Assembly (NCBI RefSeq): GCF_000005505.3
Contig: NC_016134.3
Span: 30,951,584-31,015,583 of the forward strand
Direction: 5' to 3'
Length of the DNA stretch: 64,000 nt
From: Brachypodium distachyon
Taxonomy: Eukaryota > Streptophyta > Magnoliopsida > Poales > Poaceae
In this document: in pieces, positions 48,615-60,987 of the stretch
How positions within the stretch are numbered: the stretch's first letter is position 1
Layout of the letters: every line of letters starts with the position of its first letter
The notes under the pieces: generated by a model
The model's database searches: none
Told to the model about the DNA's origin: nothing
Seen by the model: the letters and a program-made list of their open reading frames with translations, nothing else
Made by a program: the position numbers and the translations under genes

Positions 48615-48989
48615 TAGAACTCAAATAAGTAGTTTGAATGAAAGGAAGTGAAGCTTTACAGGATTTTCAGAACTCGGAACACCATGCCATCTTAAAACAG
48701 GCAACTTTCAGCTTAACAAGGCAATCTCAGGTCTGCTGTGTCAACAAATTAACGAGCTCAGTGTGGTTACTAACTTGACAGTTCTCCTCAATCATCACTT
48801 GGAGAATTAGCAGGTATGGTCTGGAAAATTACATCGAGCTGCCATGGGAAATATATGAAGATTATTACAGTATTCACATAGAGAACACATTAAAAGGAGG
48901 AATGCTAAGTTACCTGTTGGAGGCCTTGAGCTACTGCCTGGTTCTGAACTCAAATTGCCAAATCAGAATCCTGGAACTGAAGCCAGTCA

Positions 48990-50597
48990 TTATTCACTAC
49001 AGTTTGTTACGTCAACTTGGCTGTGTGCGCCATGCTTCCAAAAACTGGGTTCGATCACCTTGGTTCTCAAGTGCTCAACGTCATCCCATCTCTTTCCTTC
49101 TGCATAAATGCTTGACATCATGATGACATCCCCATCATCGATTGGCATCAACTGATGAAGTTCGTGAAAAGCCTTATTAGCATGGTGGATGTGCCCGTGT
49201 AAGCGACATGCAGCCAACACCATCTTCCACAGCACAGAGTTCGCCTTCAAAGGCATGTAATTGAGCATTTGATAAGCTTCTGCAACTTTCCCGCAGCGGC
49301 AGAGCATATCTACCATGCAGCCATAGTGCTTCACACCCGGCACAATTTTGTAGTCTTCAGTCATGCTACGAAACTACACTCTCCCCTCATCCACCAGGCC
49401 ACTGTGGCTGCAGACAATCAAGACACCCAGAAATGTGACATGGTCAGGCTCAACTCTCATGACATTGAAGAGCTCCAGAGCCTCGCGTGAGTAGCCATGG
49501 ACCGACAACCCAACAATCATCGCATTCCAGCACGTAATGTCCCTGGTTGACATGCTTTCGAAGACCTGCCTGGCAAGCTCCAGACTGCCACATTTCGCGT
49601 ACATATCGACGAGCGCGTTGCCGACATACCCATCAGCCAGAACTCCCTTGCTACTGAGGTAACCGTGGACACCCTTCCCTAGTTCAAGCTCGCCAATCTC
49701 CGTGCACGCCCCGAGAACCGACACAAGCGTCAGCTCGGTCGGTTCGACCCCACTGTCCTGCATCTCCCGGAAGACCTTCAAAGCTCGCGCACACTGCCCA
49801 AGCTTCGCGTAGCTACCGATCAGAGAGTTCCACGACACGGCGTCCCTACCAGGCATCTCCCTGAACACCCTCGCCGCCGCCTCCATATCACCGACCCTCG
49901 CGTGCCGTGTGATCTCCGCATTCCACCACGACACGCTCCTCTCCGGCATTTCCTGAGACACCCGCTCTGCGCCACGCGAGTCCCCCACGTCGCCGTGCGC
50001 GGCCACGAGCGCGTTCCAGGAGACGGCGTTCCTGGCAGGCATCCCGTCGAACACCTTCCTGGCGTCCCCGAGCCGGCCCAGCTTGCCGTACATGGACACG
50101 AGCGCGTTCTGCACGTACCGGTCCGCGCCGCAGCCGAGCTTGAGCACGCACCCGTGGAGCTCCATGCCCTTGGATACGAAGCCCTCTCCGCCGCCGTCAG
50201 CGGCTGCGCAGAGGTTGAAAGCGCGGGCGCAGGACTTGAGGAGGGCCGGGAAGGCGGGGAGCGGGATGGGGAGGGAGAGCCTGGAGACGCGGTTGAAGAC
50301 GGCGAGCGAGGCGGCCGGGTACGGCGAGGAGGCGAGAGCGGCGATGGCTGGGGAGTAGAGCGGCGGGGAGAGGGAGCATGGGGCGGCGGAGAGGAGGAGG
50401 GCGAGCGTCGACGCGGAGGAAGGCGGCAGGCGAGAGAGGAGTGCGCGGAGGGAGGCCGGGTGGTGGAGGAGCCCGTGCTTGATGAGGACCGCGTGGAGCT
50501 GGTGCCCGGCGGCGGCGCTCCCCCGGCGGGGGAGAAGGCGCGAGGCGGCCGCCGGAGAGTTGGACCGGCCCGGAGCAGGAGGCGGCGTCGGGTGCAT
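48990..50597 (-). pseudogene. PPR protein (PLS/E class), copy B, one nonsense codon
   Basis: The start at 50597 opens a presequence-like N-terminus, then PPR repeats through 49374, where a TAG ends the frame. The same frame continues as the E-type region to a stop at 48990. A single base change (the TAC retained in copy A has become TAG) separates the two parts, so the full product would be about 535 residues. Repeats include [20 protein letters not shown] and [20 protein letters not shown]. An N-terminal [13 protein letters not shown] stretch resembles the first degenerate PPR. The shortened protein keeps most repeats but lacks the E region, which in this family is needed for RNA editing. 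It lies divergent to NLR-B. Confidence 0.85.
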
Positions 50598-53049
50598 GTG
50601 GAGCCCCCGGGCCCACGCGGCAGTCCCTAACGCTTTGATGCAGACTGTAGCGGGATGTCGGACTGCGACGTGGCTGACATGTGGGCCCGACTGTTCATTC
50701 CAATACAGATCCGGACGCTTAAAAGGCCAAAACTCGTAGTACTGAAAGCTCTAAATTTCTTCCGAAATAATTAATCATAAAATTAAGGCTATATATCTAT
50801 CGTTTCATGAAATCTTGATAACTACAATTTTTATGAACATTTTAATTACAGATTTAATCCACAACACGTGGAACGTGCTATGAATAACAAGCCAATCTGC
50901 AGTGATGTTAGCCATGACGTGGAAAACATACGGCACACATAGAAAACATATAGTATTACCAAATCTAACACCTTTTGCCACGTATTTACACCACACCATT
51001 TATTGATCCCTTAACGACTTCACTAACTTGTGCTATCCATCACTATCCCCAAAAGCCCTCGGACAAATTTTATAAATTTCTGATCAAAATGAAAACCATG
51101 TCAATATCCATGTGACGCGGAACGGCGTTGCCGTCGGTGCCAATATGACGCAGTCGCGCGCCCCCGACGAGGACCCAGCCTCGTGGTCGTGCTTGCGCGA
51201 CGACCACATCTTCTTCGAGGCCATGGCGAACAGTGGCTGAAGAGCTAGCTAGGGTTTTGGGATGGGTTTTTGGTGCTCGGTGGCAAAGTGCGTGGGTGGG
51301 GAAAATGGGGACGGGGCTGGTCCGCATTTAATATGACCGGGACGGTTGCTCGTGTGTCGTTGCCAGGTGTGGCCGGAATGCGAATGGTTTGACCCAACGC
51401 GGATGCGCGGTCCGAGCGGCGCTCTGTTTCTCGATCAGTGGGGATGCAAATCCGACGCAGATTTGAGACCGGAATGCGTCTTCACGGAGCGAGAAGCGGA
51501 CGTCGGCGAAATGTGTCGCCCCGCTGGACCGTGTTTTCGTCCAGTTCGGCCCGAACGGACTGCACCGGTCCAAATGCGTCGTCCCGTTGGAGTTGCCCTA
51601 ACTGCTTGGCAAGCAACTCGGTGGCGGCTTTCTCTTCTCAGCTGTGATACTATAACTTACCATTGTTGCATGATCAATTGCACCTGTTTTTATAGGGGCT
51701 AGATCGATCAATTATCCATCCTAGCAACCCTGAGAACAACAAAAAAATATACACTTCTATAGTTCTGTTACATTTTTAGGGTTTGTGTGTGCCGACGTGT
51801 ACATATTTAATTGGTCAAATTGAGTATATAGAAATATGCCACATTCCTTATAGACTTAAAAGGAGGTGGACGTGATAAATACATCATTTCTAAAAGAGAG
51901 CTGAGAGCTGTTATACGTACGAACGATGTGAAGCAAACGAGAAGCGCTTTCAACACTTGGGCCTGTGCTAAGAAAATTTAGTAGATCACCATGCCATCGT
52001 AACAAAATCGTAAGAAAAGATTAGTACGCAAAGGCTTTCCGTTTTCAAAAAGACCATTGGGACTGCTCTTAGGCCATTCAACGTAAGTATGTAACTAATC
52101 ACGCTCTTAAAGCATACATGCATCAAAATTTGCACTTGAACCAACCGATCAGAAGAAACAGGACGCAGCTGCAAAAGGCATGTAGAAGTCCGGGTCTTCA
52201 GGCCGGCTTCACTGTATGCACTTAACTTGAGTTGTCCATCACAAAAAAGAAAAGGACTTGTCTCAAGTCTTGCGATGCGATCGAGCTGATAACAATTAAT
52301 AATCAGCTCAACTTGCATATATAGATTTAGGGCTGGGTACAGCCAAGCAAAAATTAATAGTATTAAGCTTTTCCATTCCAGTTCACACGTGCTTGCACGT
52401 TCTCTCTCTTTTAGAACCATGTGGTAGATCGTGCTCTCGTTGTATAGTCCAAATATATATAAGGTTTTATGTAAATATTAGAAATATGCCACATTCCTTG
52501 CAAACTGAAAAAGGGAGGACATGATAAATACAAAAAGAAAAGAAAAATACGACCACTTGGCCGGGGCTGCTCTTAATTAGTCTAGTCAACTTGTAACTAA
52601 TCATGCTTTTAAAGTATGCACGCATCAGCCGATCGAATTGAATAAACTGAAAAACGTAAATTTCAAACAAGACGCAGCTAGCGCTACAGTACAAGATGCA
52701 TGTGGGGATGTGCTAGCTGTCGATCGCCAAAAAGAAAGGGGACTTGTCTCATGCAAGTCTTGTGAGCTGATAAGAAAACAATAATGAACTCAACTTGCAC
52801 ATATAGTTTATGGTTAACTTACCCAGGAGAGGACAACCAAGCAAAAACTAATACTTCCCGTCATTCAAATTTAGTTAAAGTTAAGACATTTTTTATTGGA
52901 CTGAGCAAATATTAAGCTTTCCTTTCCAAGTGTGGGGAGAGTACAAGCAAGCAGGCTATATTGAAGCTGGTAGTACCTTGTGTCTAGCTAGCTTCTGCTA
53001 ATTAACCGGCCGGAGAGGAGAGGAGAAGGCCGTCGATCCACGGACGGCA
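50598..53049. other. spacer between PPR-B and NLR-B
   Basis: A 2.45-kb divergent intergenic region. A GC-rich block at 51110-51600 ends in GTTGGAGTTGCCCTAA, a phrase seen at the ends of many grass DNA transposons, and may be a non-autonomous element. Two related segments (52180-52440 and 52690-52900) match those upstream of NLR-A. Confidence 0.5.
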
Positions 53050-56000
53050 ATGGCGGAGACGGCGATCACGTCGGTTCTGTCCAAGTGTGGGGAGTTGGCA
53101 ACACGGGAGCTTGTGCGGGAGGCCAAGGTGCTGCTCAAGGTAGGCGACGACATCATGCTGCTCCGCGACCGCCTGGAGTGGCTGCAGGCCTTCGTCCGCG
53201 ACGCCGACAGGAAGCGCCGCGTCGGCACCGACGACCTCACACGCATCTGGGTGCGCCAGACGCGTGATGTCGCCTTCGAAGTCGAGGACGCGCTCGACGA
53301 GTTCTTCCATAAGGTCGGTCATTCATTCATTCCCTGTTGCTCATACATATATCGATCTCTAGTCTAGCAGGAAAAGAAGTCTGTTATTCTTATATATATT
53401 CCTCGATCGATAGCTAGCGCTAGTTCAAAGAACAAAACATTACTAGTATGTACTCCGGCCGTTTCTAAATTACTAGTGACATGTTCTAACTTTGTCATAA
53501 GTCAGTCACTCGTGAGGTTTTCTGCCGTAGTCCCAAATTTATAAAAAATAACCAACATTTGACTTTAACCAATAGAAACTTTATTATTATTATGTAATTT
53601 ATATGATAGGATATATGATAGGAAATCATAATCATCTGCAAAAAAAATGTTGTCTTAACGACATAAAAAAAGTAAATTTCAAGAAACCACAGTTCTTGGG
53701 ACAGTTTTTTCAACGGACCACACATTTTGCTAATTTGTCCGAAAAACCACACTTTTTCGGGCTAATTGTCTCACGTTGCCCAAATCTGATGATTAGGCAT
53801 GTTTGACAGTTTTGCTGCCATGTGGGGTCTGCTGTCAGATGCCACGTTTGGGCTTAACCTGACCCGACCCGATAACGGTTCCTCTCCTTCTCTCTCTCTA
53901 ACCTGCGGTCCCACTCAAGATCTCTCCTTGCTCTCAGAAAAAAAAACTCAAGCTCTTGTCTCCCTCAATGCCGGCAGCCAGGCCGCGGGTCCTCCGTTGT
54001 CCCCTCACTGCTCCCCCCCTTCCGTGCCACCTCGACTTCTGCGAACCCAAAGCCCCACAGCCTGGACCCCGCGCGCGCCTGCACCGCCTCCCCCCGCGGT
54101 CATCTTTCCTATTGTCGGCAAGCCCCGCCGCCCAAATCCAGCCATTGCGGCACTCCACCTACCCCATCGCCTGCATGGAGAGCACCACGGAGTCTCTGCG
54201 AGTCTGCCGGTGCACTCTCCTAGTTTTCCCGCGCCCCCAATCTCCCCCGCGTCGGAGCTCGACGCCGCCCGCCTCCACCTCATCATCGTTGGGCCGCTCC
54301 AGCGCCTGATTTGACGCGCCGCAGCCGCCATCTGTCACCCCGTGCTAGCGCGCACGAGGAAAGCACCCTCGAGCGCCACCTCGACCCCTCGAGCTCCGCC
54401 GCGCGCTTTGTCTCCTTCGACTCTGGCGACTTTCTTCCTCACCGTCTGCGCCGCAAGTCTCCCGTCGTCACCGTGGCCAGCCCACCGGAGGACCGTGCGG
54501 CTCGCGAGTCTCCCGTGGCTAGGCCATCGGGGCCGTGCTGGTGGGCCACGAGGCTCCCGCCGCGACCACGTACTGGCCGCCGCCACCGGAGGCACCGCTG
54601 CATTCCTCCTGCTGTCCGGGTTAACGGCTCGGGTTGGATTTGTGTCTGACTGGCACCTGACAGGGGGCCCACATGTAAGAAAAATTGTCAAACAAGCCTA
54701 ATCATCAGATTTGGGCAACGTGAGACAATTAGCCAGAAGAAGTGTGGTTTTCCGGACAAATTAGCAAAATGTGTGGTCCATTGAAAAGACTGCCCCAAGA
54801 ACTGTGATTCCTTGAAATTTACTCCATAAAAAATATATATTAATACAGTAATTCTTGGTTAGATCTTTGTCTTAACGAAACAAAATATGCAAACTTTCTG
54901 AAAAAGAGGGAGTAGTATTACTAAATCACCATGATATATGTTTCCGTTATACTTATTTCAAATTCTATATGTTGATACAATTTTTTAAAACTTTGGTCAA
55001 ACTTTAAGAAATTTAACTTAGGACAAATTAAACTAGAACTTATTATTATTTAGTAACGGAGGGAGTATGCTAGTGGACGCATAAAATAGTTTCAAGAGCA
55101 AGTGTACGTTGGAGGGAAAAAGGAAAATAATTTAGATAAGGACCTTAATTTTTTACGGCTATCACAACTTTGTGTAGTTATGCACACGCCTCATATACTA
55201 CGCTTCATCCATATACTTAAGCCTACAATATTGATGTACGTCCACAATATTGTTCAGCTGTTTTTCTTAAAATTACATGACGATTTGGTTCACACAATTA
55301 TTTCACAATTGCACCGGTAGAATAATCTACTACTCGCTGGAGTAGAACAGCTAGATCTATAGGCGCGCGCGCACACACACAACAAACACAGCACGCGCGC
55401 GCCCAAGAACATATTCCTCATTTCTGGAAAAAAAAACACGTATGCCAAAGTCAAAATGGGTGTTTGGAACTCATCATGAATTGTCTGGTACACATATAAC
55501 AGGTGGATCTAGACATACAGGGTCGCCGAGGCTGGAAGTTATGGCTCGGACACTTGAATATAAACCGGTTGGCCATTCGACATGTTCTCTCTAGTCAAAT
55601 TGAGAAAATCAAGAGCAGGCTCGACCAAATCTCAGAGAACCAAAAGGAATACAACATCGAGTATGCACCATCAGCGATATGCACATCTGCCAACATGGCC
55701 CTTTTATCACGGTACAAATTAATTACCAAATATATACACTCCTATATGCTGTCATCATGCAACTCTATATCGTAGATAATACCTCTGTTCTTAAATACAA
55801 GAAGTCCTAGCTTTGTGCTAAGTCAAACTTCTTATGCTCTGCCAAGTTTGTAGAACCATGTATGACACTATATTTGTTTTATAAAATCCATCATGAAATA
55901 TTTTTATAGTATACTTATTCGATATTCTAGATATTGATAGATTTTTGTATAAACTTGGTCCAACTATAAGAAGTATGTAGGTAGTATGCATAAGTATGAA

Positions 56001-58747
56001 CGTATTTCAAAAACATATTAAAAACCATGTACCAGCTTGCAATTTTTTCATGTTATTCGTTTTCAAAAGTATATTAAAATAATAAAGCACATAATATATG
56101 TATAGGATGATTTTTTTATAACATCGAACACAGTATATATAGGATGATTTTTTTCATAATACCGAATGTAGTACCGTCAAATACTTTTCACACAAATTAG
56201 AGCCTATGTAGCGTAACAGGGAATATCTAGTAGTATAGAGTATATAGGTAGTATGTAGAACGTAGTATACATACTTGTTTTTGAGGAAGTATATGGAGTT
56301 TTTTTTTAACATACTGATCTATTAAAGCTCCATGAACAGAAATATCTTCATATTTACTCTATTAGAGTACTCTATGTTAAAAAAACTCCATATACCAAAA
56401 AGATATATTTGAGAAATATACTTCTAATAATATACTTTCTTTTTGGTTATATTGATGATCCGGTAACAGGGAGGATCTACAGAAGGTCGTGGGCATTGAG
56501 AAGGATGCGACGAGTCTTGCGGATCTACTGCTGGGTCTTAAAGATCACCGCCAGAAAATGTCGTTCATCTCCATAGTGGGGGAGAGTGGTGCCGGAAAGA
56601 GCACGCTCGGAAAAGAAATTCACAGCAAAGTGGTTGAAAATTTCGACATTGTAGTCTCTTATACAATGCCGCCAAATTGCAGCATGGAAGATCTCCTCAC
56701 ACAAATCTACTGCATAGCTCAGGAGCAAGCTGGCCGTGCAGCTGATGAGTTAGAGGGACACGGCAGTAGTGCGTCTTGTGAGGAAGGAGGCATCAATAAG
56801 CTCCATGACCTCCTGCGTGACAAGAGGTACCTGCTGATTCTCGGTGGCATATCCTCGAAAATCATCCTCAACTGTGTGGCGGCGAGCTTGCCAGACAGCA
56901 AAACCAGCAGCTGCGTGGTGCTCTTGTTGGAGCCTGAAAACAAGGAAGTCGCATCCCATGCTGCTAACCTGAACCACCCAGATCACATCGACGGCGGCAC
57001 CCACCAGTTGAGCCGTTTGGATGAAGAAGGGAGCGCGGATCTGTTCCGTTGGAGGGTCTTTGGCGCGGAGGGAGAGAAGATGAAGGGCTCGCGGAAGAAG
57101 AAGAAGATCTCGTGGCCGGTCCAGTACTTCCAGTCACAAGGAGATCAGAAAAACCAGGCCCAGGAAGAAGAGCAAGAGGTAGAGCAGATGAAAAGATATG
57201 AAAAGGATGTGTACCATATAACCGGTGGCCATCCTCTGGCTATAGTGGTTCTGGCCGGGCTGTTACGGACCAAGGAGAGGCCCGTGGAGTGGGATGCAGT
57301 GCTGCAACACCTCAAGCCAGGAAGGGAAGAATTAGCACAAGACAACAATGGTGGTGGGAATGGGATAGCAGGTGTTGTTTTGTCAAAAGACAAGTCTGCA
57401 GTCGAGTGGGTGGTGCAGCAGATCGAGAGCCCTGCAGGAGAAGCTAAGCTGTCCAACAGAATGGCGATTGAGAGGATCTTGTCGTCGAGCTTCGACGACC
57501 TCCCCCAGGACCTCAAGTCGTGCTTCCTCTACTTTGCCGCTTACCCCAAGGATCTGACTCATGGAGCCGATCGGCTCGTATGGATGTGGACGGCCGAAGG
57601 CTTCATCAGACCACACAATGATGACAAGACCATGGAGGAGCTGGGACAAGTTTACCTCCAGGAGCTGGTCTCCAGATCCCTGGTCGAGTCGGAAAAGTCG
57701 ACCGACGACAGCTGCGATGGTATCAAGCAAGTCAGAGTTCACAACCGCCTCCTCATGTTCCTGCAGTCCGAGGCTCGCGAGGCTAGCTTCATCGAGATGC
57801 ACGCCAAGAATGACGTCCTTGCGCCGGCATCCGTGCGCCGCCTCTCTATTCAGAATGACAGCGGCAGATATGTCAAATTCACCAACAACTACAAGTTCCC
57901 CAAGCTGCGTTCCTTCATATACCGCATCTCAGAGCAAGTACAATGCCCCGATAACAGTGGCCAAGACATGACTCTGATGAGGGGAGAAACTACTTTTGAT
58001 CTCAAGTTTCTCTGCGGGTCCAAGTTCCTTCGTGTACTCTCCATGCAGGGATCGAACCTCACCGAGTTGCCAGATGAGATTGGTGACATGAGTCACTTGC
58101 GCTACCTACGTGTTAACTGCAAACAACTGAAGAAGCTCCCGCCCAGCATAAAAAAACTGCTCAACCTGCAGACGCTCGACATAAGGACTACCGGTGTCGC
58201 TGAGATTCATCAAGACTTCTGGCTGATTAAGACCCTCAGGCATGTGCTTGCACACAAGCTCACGCTTCCTTTGTTAGTTGAAAACATGCAAGAACTTGGT
58301 GACCTACAGACGCTTCATGGTGTACAGCTCAAGCAACAGAAAGAAGATACGCAGCCCTTTTGCGGGTTCTTGAAAAGAAGAAAGTCCGCCCACTATCCAT
58401 TGGACATGATGAGCAAACTCCGGTCTCTGGAAATTTGCGGATTCAATCACAAGGATCATGCAGATGCACTGGAGATTTCTCTCCGTAAGATGCATCTCCT
58501 TGGGCACTTGAAGCTGGCAGGAGATCAGATCCCTTTGTGCGTCTTCACTGAGCCCGGTCTTCAGCGTCTCCAGACCATGGTGCTAGATGGCACTGTCGAC
58601 TGGTCCAAGGTTATAGAATTGGACATTAGCCATAAAAGGCCCAACCTCATCAGCGTCAAAGTAAAACAAATCACAGCTGAGCAGAAGATAATCTTAGATG
58701 GAGAGAATACGAATGAGACAAAGCTAGGGACTCTGCTTTCTTATTGA
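53050..58747 (+). CDS. CC-NB-LRR resistance-like protein, copy B, intact
   Basis: Exons 53050-53313, 55503-55711 and 56470-58747 (GT-AG) join to 916 codons without interruption. Order: Rx-like coiled coil (residues 1 to about 160, with VEDALDEFF as the EDVID variant), NB-ARC with intact P-loop GESGAGKST (195-203), RNBS-D-like CFLYFAAYPKD, GLPL-type GGHPLAIVVLAG (around 409), then a short LRR region (from about 665) with repeats such as LRVLSMQGSNLTELPDEIGD. Two core motifs deviate: kinase-2 reads LLILGGIS (279-286) with no Asp, and the MHD position reads VHNRLL (about 579). NLRs are cytosolic immune receptors that exchange ADP for ATP on activation, so loss of the kinase-2 Asp and of MHD suggests unusual switching or a helper/decoy role (inference). 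Intron 1 contains a MULE. Confidence 0.9.
53671..54824. mobile_element. MULE / Pack-MULE candidate in NLR-B intron 1
   Basis: The 1154-bp element has terminal inverted repeats of about 170 bp (53671-53845 against 54651-54824; ends AGTAAATTTCAAG and CTTGAAATTTACTC). CATAAAAAA occurs directly outside both ends (53662-53670, 54825-54833), a 9-bp target duplication that is diagnostic for Mutator-like elements. The interior (about 53850-54650) is GC-rich and open in several frames, unlike the AT-rich ends, as in MULEs that carry host gene fragments. No transposase is present and the cargo was not recognised. Confidence 0.88.
55985..56430. repeat. AT-rich repeat in NLR-B intron 2
   Basis: This shares long phrases with the NLR-A intron 1 array (CTTTTCACACAAATTAGAG, GTAACAGGGAATAT, TATATAGGTAGTATGTAGAA). 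Confidence 0.7.
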
Positions 58748-59459
58748 GCAGACTCCAATTGCTCTTCCAACAGCCGGTTATTTCTCAGCACTCTTCATAC
58801 AAACAAGTCGAAGAGTTTCAGATCCAAGGTGATTTGGTGCTTGATCCAGTTTCTATTTCTCCAAATGTGTGTCATGTGGGGTTGCACTTACCCCTGCCAT
58901 GGTTCCACGGGGCTAATTCATGTGCTAGTTGAATTTGCTTGCCATTTTAAAGAGTTAGAGTTATGATCTAGGTCGGAAAGGTTTCGTCACGAAGAAGCTT
59001 ACCGTGACGACCTGATCTGTCTGACTAGATTTGCTTTCTTTTACTCCAAGCTGTAGTTGGGTATGATTTGTGATTGTTTTGCGATTAGCGATTAGAAGCT
59101 GCGCTGTGATCCGGCGATTAGGCAATTTCGCCCCCTGGGCCCTAGCCTCTACTTTTGTAAAGCCTAGTAAGCACTAAGGAGCAAGGCAGCCCATCTAGGC
59201 AGCTATGCAGATGCATCGATCACCAATTACCAAAGAGGACTTCTAAAAAAAAGTTACCAAAGAGAAAGATTGCTCAAGAGGACCTAGGGTTTCTCTCTAG
59301 GGTTGGCGATTTCGGCGGCGATCTCTTCCCGCCGACTCTCTTCGCCGGATCTCTCCCGTCTCACTCTTGATCTCTCCCCTCCGACTCCGGCTGACCAAGG
59401 GGCTGGCTGGTCTAGCTTCCTGGCCTTGGTTGTGTGGCGGCGAGCACTGCTCGGGAAAA

Positions 59460-59940
59460 GGTTAGCAGTGGCGGTCCGATTTACACATCGGTGGCGGTAA
59501 CGCGGCCCGCCACTAAGCCTGCATCACGGGTGCTAACGAGCACCAGTGGCGGGTACCACCACCGCCACTGGTCCAGTACCAGCACTAGTGGCCGTTCGCC
59601 GAACCGCCACTAGAAATCCGTAGGAAGCTTCAGAAAGTGCACCGGTGGTCGTGAGAAGGACAGCCACCGTTACATACCAGTGGGGGTGTAGCATGACGGC
59701 CACTGGTAGTATATTAGTGGCGGTGTGTACTCACCGCCATTGGTACGTTACAGTGGCGGTGAGTACCTACCGCCACCGGTATACTACCCGTGGCCGTGGT
59801 GCCGCACCGCCACTCGTATGCTTTCGTAGCACCAGTGGCGGTTCTCGGTCACGGCCACTGGTACTGCACCAGTGGCGGTGTGACGCAACCGCCACTGTAC
59901 TCTACCAGTGGCGGTGACCTAGACCCGCCACTGTTGTTTA
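59460..59940. repeat. CACTA subterminal repeats
   Basis: More than a dozen copies of ACCAGTGGCGG or its complement CCGCCACTGGT are spaced about 15-35 bp apart, alternating in direction. In CACTA elements such arrays bind the transposase. Confidence 0.85.
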
Positions 59941-60200
59941 CCGGTTTTAAAAAAAATATTTGTTTTATATTAGACAATTCCTGTAGCATATACATCATAT
60001 ATCATATTCACAGCACAACACAACACACATCAAATACACACACACATATATATATATATATGAGAAATCACACTTCATGATAGATAACTGCATCCGGTCA
60101 CATAACTTATTACAAATACACATATATTCAATATTTAACATCTATACCTATCTAAAAAATACGAACCGTTCCCTTCACCGTCGGTGTTAAACTTCCCATA

Positions 60201-60572
60201 AAATTTGTGGGCCTCCAGGATTGCATGTATATTAGGCCTACTAAGTCGGTTGTCCCATTAACTGCACCGAATCTATCTATATATATATCTCATAAAATTT
60301 GTGGGCCCTTAAGATTGCATGTATATTAGGCCTACTAAGCCGGCTGGCCCATTACCTGCATTGAATCTATCTATATATATCCCGTAAAATTTGTGGGCCC
60401 TCAGGATTACATGTATATTAGGCCTACTAAGCCAGCTGGCCCATTACCTGTACCGAACCTATCTATATATATCCCATCAAATTTGTGGGCCCTCAGGATT
60501 GCATGTATATTATGCCTACTAAGCCGGCTGGCTCATTACTTTCACCGAATCTATCTATCTATATCTATCTAT
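60201..60572. repeat. four tandem copies of a 92-94-bp unit
   Basis: AAATTTGTGGGCC starts copies at 60201, 60295, 60387 and 60479. Each carries GCATGTATATTAGGCCTAC or a close variant and ends in a TCTATCTATATAT run. Confidence 0.92.
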
Positions 60573-60849
60573 ATATACCAATGTAAAAAATACGGACTGT
60601 TCCACCTTTTTCCTCCCTTTTTTCATCAAGCCCCAGAGACCCACCTCGTCCGCCCGCATGCAAACCACTCCTTCCTCCGCTCCAGACAGCCGAGCTCCCC
60701 TCTCCTGGCGCAGCCTAATAGAAGACCCTTCCTAATTCAACATAAATATTTCCCCTGATGCAGCGGAGAAAACACAATTAAAAGCCCAAAGGTATTTCTT
60801 CACACATTCAACTTTGCTCTCCTGCTTTGATGATGCTTGTTATCTGTAG

Positions 60850-60987
60850 GTGCAATGGCAGATTGATCCTGCGATGCAGTATATGCTCCAACATGCGGTG
60901 CCTCCTTCCATCCGAGAGCCGGTGGCTCTGGCATGCGGGCTCCATCTTGTCAGACACCGTTTAATTCCAGAGAAAACATGGGAACAG
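60850..60987 (+). pseudogene. captured exon-like segment inside the Helitron
   Basis: An open stretch bounded by TCTGTAG on the left and CAG|GTTCG on the right reads as an internal exon in the Helitron's own direction, including IDPAMQYMLQHAVPPS. The source gene was not recognised. Helitrons commonly carry such fragments. Confidence 0.45.

Larger units (their letters stand above)
48370..59060. repeat. segmental duplication unit B (PPR-B + NLR-B)
   Basis: Second copy of the PPR/NLR divergent pair, with the same flanks as unit A. It lacks the solo LTR and the hAT element of unit A, but has a Stowaway MITE (48490-48614) and a MULE (53671-54824) that unit A lacks. Confidence 0.9.

Noticed and set aside
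60201..60572. CRISPR-like direct repeats
   Set aside because: The units are contiguous 92-94-bp tandem copies with no unique spacers, in plant DNA inside a transposon.
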